From assembly GCF_022759505.1 (NCBI RefSeq), contig NZ_CP094289.1:1178001-1242000 (forward strand): a stretch of DNA of 64,000 bases, written 5' to 3'. Position numbers and translations under genes: made by a program. Numbering within the stretch: the first letter of the stretch is position 1; each line of letters opens with the position of its first letter. The DNA comes from Georgenia sp. TF02-10. Its GTDB lineage: Bacteria; Actinomycetota; Actinomycetes; Actinomycetales; Actinomycetaceae. Below are positions 59,558-64,000 of this stretch, one piece after another. Below the pieces are notes generated by a model that saw only the letters and a list, made by a program, of their open reading frames with translations, ran no database searches and was not told where the DNA came from.

Positions 59558-60514
59558 ATGTCGGCGCCGGTGATCACGCCGCCCCGGAGCTCGGCGGAGC
59601 TCCGGGCGGCCCCGGGCCGTCACCTGCCCACCCACGGCAGGGCGACCCCGTGGCTCTTCCTCGCCCCCTACCTGGTGCTGTTCCTCGCGTTCGTGCTCGC
59701 CCCGATCGTGCTGGGCGCCTGGATCAGCCTGCACCGGTGGGACTACACGCTGCCCGGCAAGCCGTTCGTCGGGCTGGAGAACTACGCCACCCTCTTCGAC
59801 TTCGACTCCATCACCGCCAGCCAGTTCTGGGACTCCATGCAGGCCACCGCGATCTTCACGGTGCTCTCCGTCCCGCTGCTGCTGGTGGTGCCGCTCGGCG
59901 TCGCCCTGCTGATGAACCTGAAGGTGCGGGGCAAGAACCTCTTCCGGGCGGTCTACTTCGCGCCCTACGTGCTCGGGGTGGCCGTCGTCGCCGTGCTGTG
60001 GCGCTACCTGCTGGACAACAACATCGGCCTCGTCAACTACTACCTCGACCGGCTCGGCCTGCCGGGGGACACCCCGTGGACCACCTCGGTGCCCGAGGCG
60101 TGGGTGGCGCTGGTCGCCGTCACGGTGTGGTGGACGCTGGGGTTCAACGCGGTGATCTACCTCGCCGCGCTTCAGGACATCCCGGGCGAGCTCTACGAGG
60201 CCGCCCGCGTCGACGGCGCCAACACCTGGCAGCGGTTCGTCAACGTCACCCTGCCCGGCCTGCGCCCCGTGCTGGCCTTCATCACGATGATCACGATCAT
60301 CGCCTCGGCGAACATGTTCGGCCAGGCCTACCTCATCACCAACGGCGGGCCGGGCCGGGAGACCCGGACCGCGATCTACCAGATCGCCGAGACCGGGCTG
60401 CGGAACTACCAGATGGGCACCGCCGCAGCCATGAGCTACATCCTCACCATCATCCTCATGGTCCTGAGCATCGTGGTGTTCTGGGCGTTCCGGGAGCGGA
60501 AGGACCGGGCATGA
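59558..60514 (+). CDS. sugar ABC transporter permease (UgpA type)
   Basis: 318 residues, six membrane helices (first: WLFLAPYLVLFLAFVLAPIV). EAA loop IPGELYEAARVDGANTWQRF. Starts two bases after the binding-protein stop; its stop overlaps the next permease (ATGA at 60511). Confidence 0.93.
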   Translation: MSAPVITPPRSSAELRAAPGRHLPTHGRATPWLFLAPYLVLFLAFVLAPIVLGAWISLHRWDYTLPGKPFVGLENYATLFDFDSITASQFWDSMQATAIFTVLSVPLLLVVPLGVALLMNLKVRGKNLFRAVYFAPYVLGVAVVAVLWRYLLDNNIGLVNYYLDRLGLPGDTPWTTSVPEAWVALVAVTVWWTLGFNAVIYLAALQDIPGELYEAARVDGANTWQRFVNVTLPGLRPVLAFITMITIIASANMFGQAYLITNGGPGRETRTAIYQIAETGLRNYQMGTAAAMSYILTIILMVLSIVVFWAFRERKDRA

Positions 60515-61407
60515 GTACCTCAGTCGAGACCCGGGCCCCGGCCGGCGGCCCGGCCGCCGAGCCGCGGCCGGCCGGCCCCCGCCGGCCGGTCGGCCGCACG
60601 GTGCTGCGCTACGCGGTGCTGATCGCGCTGGCGCTGATCTTCGTCAGCCCGATCATCTTCATGGTCCTGACCTCCTTCAAGGAGCGCGGCCAGGCCGCCG
60701 GGTACCCGCCGACCTGGATCCCCGACCCGTTCACCACCCAGGCCTACGAGACCATCTTCGCGACCCGCGGCACCCCGGTGCTGCGGTGGTTCACCAACAG
60801 CCTCGTCGCGGCGGTGGCCAACGCCGCGCTCGTCGTCATCACCTCGGCGCTGGCCGCCTACGCCCTGGCCCGCATGCACTTCCGCGGGCAGCGGCTGGTC
60901 TTCGCCGCGGTGGTGCTGACGCTGTTCGTGCCGCCGGTCATCCTGATCATCCCCAACTACCTCATCGTCGGGGAGCTGGGCTGGCTCAACACCCTGCTCG
61001 CGGTGATCGTCCCGACGGCGGCCTCGGCCTTCGGGGTGTTCTTCCTGCGGCAGTTCTTCCTCGGCATCCCGGTGGAGCTGGAGGAGGCGGCCCGGATCGA
61101 CGGCGCGCACCAGTGGCAGATCTTCTCCCGGATCGTGCTGCCCCTGGCCCGGCCCGCGCTCGCCACCCTCGCGCTGCTGTCCCTGCTGACCAACTGGAAC
61201 GACTTCCTCTGGCCGGTCTACGTGCTCTTCAGCGCCGACATGCAGACCCTGCCGGCGGGCCTGTCGACCCTGCAGACGGCCAACTCGGTCCGGTACGACC
61301 TGCTGATGGCCGGCGCAGTCATCGCCAGCGTGCCCGTGCTCCTGCTCTACGTCTTCCTCCAGCGGTTCATCATCGAGGGCGTCTCCCGCTCGGGCGTCAA
61401 GGGCTGA
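60511..61407 (+). CDS. sugar ABC transporter permease (UgpE type)
   Basis: 298 residues, six membrane helices. EAA loop IPVELEEAARIDGAHQWQIF. Translationally coupled to the partner permease. As in the first sugar locus, no ATPase gene is present, so a shared MsiK-type ATPase encoded elsewhere is expected. Confidence 0.93.
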   Translation: MSTSVETRAPAGGPAAEPRPAGPRRPVGRTVLRYAVLIALALIFVSPIIFMVLTSFKERGQAAGYPPTWIPDPFTTQAYETIFATRGTPVLRWFTNSLVAAVANAALVVITSALAAYALARMHFRGQRLVFAAVVLTLFVPPVILIIPNYLIVGELGWLNTLLAVIVPTAASAFGVFFLRQFFLGIPVELEEAARIDGAHQWQIFSRIVLPLARPALATLALLSLLTNWNDFLWPVYVLFSADMQTLPAGLSTLQTANSVRYDLLMAGAVIASVPVLLLYVFLQRFIIEGVSRSGVKG

Positions 61408-61434
61408 GGATGGGCAGCGCCCGGTCCGACCGCC

Positions 61435-62439
61435 GTGGCCGCGGTGGTCCTGGCCGGCTGCGGCGGCGGGGGCGGCGGGACCGGCTACGGCGCCCCGGAC
61501 GAGGCCGGCACCGGCGGCTCGCCGTCGGCCACCGCCACGCCCACCGGCCCGGCCGAGCCCGGCTCGCCCGCGGCCAACCCGGTCATCGACGACGACTTCC
61601 CGGACCCGGACCTGCTGGAGGTCGACGGCACCTACTACGCCTACGCGACCAACGGGAACAACCGCAACGTCCGGGTGGCCCGCTCGACCGACCTGCTCGC
61701 CTGGGAGCCGCTGCCGGACGCCCTGCCCGAGCTGCCCAGCTGGGTGATCCCCGGCAAGACCTGGGCGCCGGAGGTGACCGAGCTCGGCCCGGGCCGGTAT
61801 GTGCTGTACTTCACCGCCACCAACTTCTCCCCGGCCCTGCAGTGCGTCGGGGTGGCCACCGGCACCGACCCGGCCGGCCCGTTCACCGTGGCGGGGGAGG
61901 AGATGCTGGTCTGCCCCGAGGCGGAGGGCGGCGCCATCGACGCCTCGACCTTCCGGGACGCCGACGGCACCTGGTACCTGCTGTGGAAGAACGACGGCAA
62001 CTGCTGCGGGCTGGACACCTGGCTGCAGATCGCCCCGCTGTCCGCCGACGGCCTGAGCCTGGCCGCCGCCCCCACCCGGCTGGTCAAGCAGGACCAGCCC
62101 TGGGAGGGGGACCTGGTCGAGGCGCCCACCCTGGTCGAGCGGGACGGCACCTACACCCTGCTCTACTCCGCCAACGACTACGGCGGCCCCGCGTACACCA
62201 TCGGCTACGCCACCGCCCCGGACGTGCTCGGCCCGTACACCAAGGCGCCGGAACCCCTGCTGACCACCGCCGGCACCGACGAGCAGTACGTCGGCCCCGG
62301 CGGGCAGGACGTGCTCGTCGGCCCGGACGGGCAGGACCTGCTCGCCTTCCACTCCTGGTACGGCGAGGAGACCTACCGGGCGATGAACCTCCTGCCGCTG
62401 CGGTGGACCGGCGGCACCCCCGCCGTCGAGCTGCCGTAG
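61435..62439 (+). CDS. GH43-like lipoprotein glycosidase, start region probably frameshifted
   Basis: 334 residues from the GTG at 61435. Five-bladed beta-propeller motifs: DDFPDPDLLEVDGTYYAYAT (the catalytic-base Asp region of GH43), KTWAPEVTELGPGRYVLYFT, AIDASTFRDADGTWYLLWKN and LVEAPTLVERDGTYTLLYSA (likely acid Glu). VAAVVLAGCGGG is a lipobox, but in this frame only eight residues precede the Cys, too few for a signal peptide. A better start, the ATG at 61410 just after the permease stop, is in another frame, so a one-base indel between 61413 and 61434 (real or sequencing) is likely. Confidence 0.82.
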   Translation: MAAVVLAGCGGGGGGTGYGAPDEAGTGGSPSATATPTGPAEPGSPAANPVIDDDFPDPDLLEVDGTYYAYATNGNNRNVRVARSTDLLAWEPLPDALPELPSWVIPGKTWAPEVTELGPGRYVLYFTATNFSPALQCVGVATGTDPAGPFTVAGEEMLVCPEAEGGAIDASTFRDADGTWYLLWKNDGNCCGLDTWLQIAPLSADGLSLAAAPTRLVKQDQPWEGDLVEAPTLVERDGTYTLLYSANDYGGPAYTIGYATAPDVLGPYTKAPEPLLTTAGTDEQYVGPGGQDVLVGPDGQDLLAFHSWYGEETYRAMNLLPLRWTGGTPAVELP

Positions 62440-62484
62440 CCGGCTGTCACGATGGCGGCCCACCCCCCACCCACGACGGAGGCA

Positions 62485-64000
62485 ATGATGACGTTCTCTC
62501 CTCGACGGCGGCCAGCAGCCCTGGTCGCCGCGCTCGCCGCGCTCGTGCTGGCGCTCCTCGGCGCCGGCCCGGCGGCGGCGCACCAGCCGGCCGCACCGGC
62601 CGCGGCGCACCCGCCGGCTGCCCCGGCCGCCCAGCACCAGCCCGCCGCCGCGGCCGCCCAGCACCAGCCCGCCGGCTGGCCGGGCCTGGGCACCAGGGAC
62701 CGGTACACCAACCCGATCACCGAGGACTTCGCCGACACCTACGCCGACCCGGCGGTCATCCGCGGCAAGGACGGCTTCTGGTACCTCTACGCCACCAGCG
62801 ACCCGCTCGTCGAGGGCGGACCCTTCGGGATCATGCACGTGGCCCGGTCCACCGACCTGGTCAGCTGGGAGTACCTGGGCACCATCTTCGACGAGACCAC
62901 CCGCCCGGCCTGGGCCACCCCGACGTCCTTCTTCTGGGCGCCGGACATCCGCTACGTCGACGGCCGGTACGTCCTGTACTACACGGTCACCGACACCGCC
63001 GCCGAGCCGGGCGACTCCTCCGCCATCGGCGCGGCGACCGCGCCCACCCCGGCCGGGCCGTGGACGGACACCGGCGGCCCCGTCGTCGCCCCAAGGCCCG
63101 ACGGCGGCGGCGGGTACTACTGGACCTTCGACCCGGCGATGTTCCTGGACGACGACGGCCGGCGCTACCTCTACTTCGGCAGCTACCACGGCGGGGTCTG
63201 GGTCACCGAGCTCGACGAGACCGGCCTGCGCGCCGTCGGCGAGCCCACCCAGGTCACTACCGCCGAGCGGTACGAGGGCACCTTCGTCGTCAAGCGCGGC
63301 GGGCACTACTACCTGATGGCCTCCTCGGGGAACTGCTGCGCCGGCCCGGTCACCGGGTACAGCGTCTACGCCGGGCGGGCGGAGGACCCGCGGGGCCCGT
63401 TCGTGGACCACGAGGGCGTCCCGCTGCTCGACCCCCGACCCGGCGGCACCCAGGTGCTGGTCCAGAACGGCAACCGGTGGATCGGCCCCGGGCACCACAC
63501 CGTCGTCGCCGACCTGTCCGGCCAGGACCAGATCCTCTACCACGCCCTGGACCGGAACCGGCCGTGGCTGGCCGAGCCCGGCGGCATCAACCGCCGCCCC
63601 ACCCTGCTCGACCGGCTCGACTGGATCGACGGCTGGCCGCTGGCCCGGGCCGGCGCCGGCCCCAGCGACTCCCCCCAGCCCGCCCCCGTCGCCGGCACCC
63701 TGCTGGGCATCGACGCCGACGCCCCCGCCGCCGGCACCGCCCTGCGGGTGGTGGACGGCACGCTGTCCGCCGGCACCGACGAGGCCGGCGACGCCGGGCA
63801 GACCGCCGTGCTCGACGGCACCGCCCGCACCCGCCACCGGGCGCCGCGCGAGGTCCGCGTGGAGGCGGACGTGCGCACCGGCGGCCCGGCCCTGACCGTC
63901 GGCCTGGGCGGCAGCCGCGGGGTCACCGTCACGCTCGACCCGGCCAGCCGCGAGCTCCGCGCCGCCACCACCGGCCGCCGGGCCCAGACGGTCACCGCCG
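62485..64000 (+). CDS. secreted GH43-family glycosidase, 3'-truncated by the window edge
   Basis: 505 residues visible, frame open to the last base. ATGATG at 62485 follows ACGGAGG. A Sec signal (RRRPAALVAALAALVLALLG, then AGPAAAHQ) is followed by a short repeat of (A)QHQPA units. The catalytic domain has DTYADPAVIRGKDGFWYLYA (base Asp), FFWAPDIRYVDGRYVLYYTV, YWTFDPAMFLDDDGRRYLYF and RYEGTFVVKRGGHYYLMASS (Glu). The part after residue ~400 resembles a C-terminal beta-sandwich of arabinan-type enzymes. Secreted, it would release oligosaccharides for the ABC transporter upstream. Confidence 0.88.
   Translation, partial: MMTFSPRRRPAALVAALAALVLALLGAGPAAAHQPAAPAAAHPPAAPAAQHQPAAAAAQHQPAGWPGLGTRDRYTNPITEDFADTYADPAVIRGKDGFWYLYATSDPLVEGGPFGIMHVARSTDLVSWEYLGTIFDETTRPAWATPTSFFWAPDIRYVDGRYVLYYTVTDTAAEPGDSSAIGAATAPTPAGPWTDTGGPVVAPRPDGGGGYYWTFDPAMFLDDDGRRYLYFGSYHGGVWVTELDETGLRAVGEPTQVTTAERYEGTFVVKRGGHYYLMASSGNCCAGPVTGYSVYAGRAEDPRGPFVDHEGVPLLDPRPGGTQVLVQNGNRWIGPGHHTVVADLSGQDQILYHALDRNRPWLAEPGGINRRPTLLDRLDWIDGWPLARAGAGPSDSPQPAPVAGTLLGIDADAPAAGTALRVVDGTLSAGTDEAGDAGQTAVLDGTARTRHRAPREVRVEADVRTGGPALTVGLGGSRGVTVTLDPASRELRAATTGRRAQTVTA

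Noticed and set aside
60520-63837. A 1105-codon open frame on the minus strand across the permease and GH43 genes
   Set aside because: Its translation is low-complexity Gly/Val/Arg/Gln-rich text typical of antisense frames in GC-rich DNA. The plus strand holds a permease and two glycosidases with clear motifs.

Overview
This window is a GC-rich chromosomal segment from an actinobacterium. The style and gene content point to Micrococcales (Georgenia/Cellulomonas-like), although no rRNA or marker gene fixes the genus. Supporting signs are many GTG starts, ATGA/GTGA stop-start overlaps, -10-like TAnnnT boxes a few bases before start codons, an acyl-CoA carboxylase epsilon subunit, a 7Fe ferredoxin next to dapC, and a DasR-type PTS locus. 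I found no tRNA, rRNA or CRISPR array.

Layout. 1-12.9 kb is mostly core metabolism: the end of a VanW-family protein, ferredoxin, dapC, citrate synthase, dapD, a Nudix-NYN fusion, an acyl-CoA carboxylase alpha chain, a family 5 uracil-DNA glycosylase and a Maf protein. 12.9-23.3 kb is a glycoside-use locus: DUF885 protein, GH63-like glycosidase and a medium-chain dehydrogenase on the minus strand, divergent from a sugar ABC transporter, a ROK regulator and a GH36 alpha-galactosidase. 23.4-29.7 kb is accessory: an orphan protein, methyltransferase, M23 peptidase, a CGNR regulator divergent from an MFS exporter, and a copper-type pair (CueP, DUF305). 29.8-33.4 kb holds acyl-CoA carboxylase beta and epsilon, an orphan YefM antitoxin with a stub of its toxin, and biotin ligase. 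33.4-40.8 kb holds a class III cyclase, two two-component systems, a membrane protein and a GtrA protein.

40.8-48.5 kb is the most unusual part. purK and purE, usually neighbours, are about 6 kb apart. Between them lies a DUF222/HNH (13E12-type) endonuclease gene, itself interrupted by a 2.16-kb group II intron (42449-44609). The intron has a GTGCG 5' end, a classical domain V and an AC 3' end, and its exact removal rejoins the HNH codons in frame. Just upstream, an IS110-family element sits inside a tandem array of copies of the HNH gene's start region.

48.6-52.4 kb is an N-acetylglucosamine/glucose-type PTS split into separate IIA, IIB (two) and IIC genes with a GntR regulator and a close match to the DasR operator. 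52.5-54.9 kb has galE, an epimerase-like protein and a Nudix hydrolase. 54.9-64 kb is a second sugar locus: GH2 enzyme and LacI regulator divergent from an ABC transporter and two GH43-type enzymes, the last running off the window.

Two genome-scale habits stand out. Short tandem duplications repeatedly cover gene 3' ends, spacers and linkers. Two noncoding motifs occur twice each: a 112-bp element with 20-bp inverted ends and fixed internal spacing, and a palindrome upstream of both acyl-CoA carboxylase transcription units.
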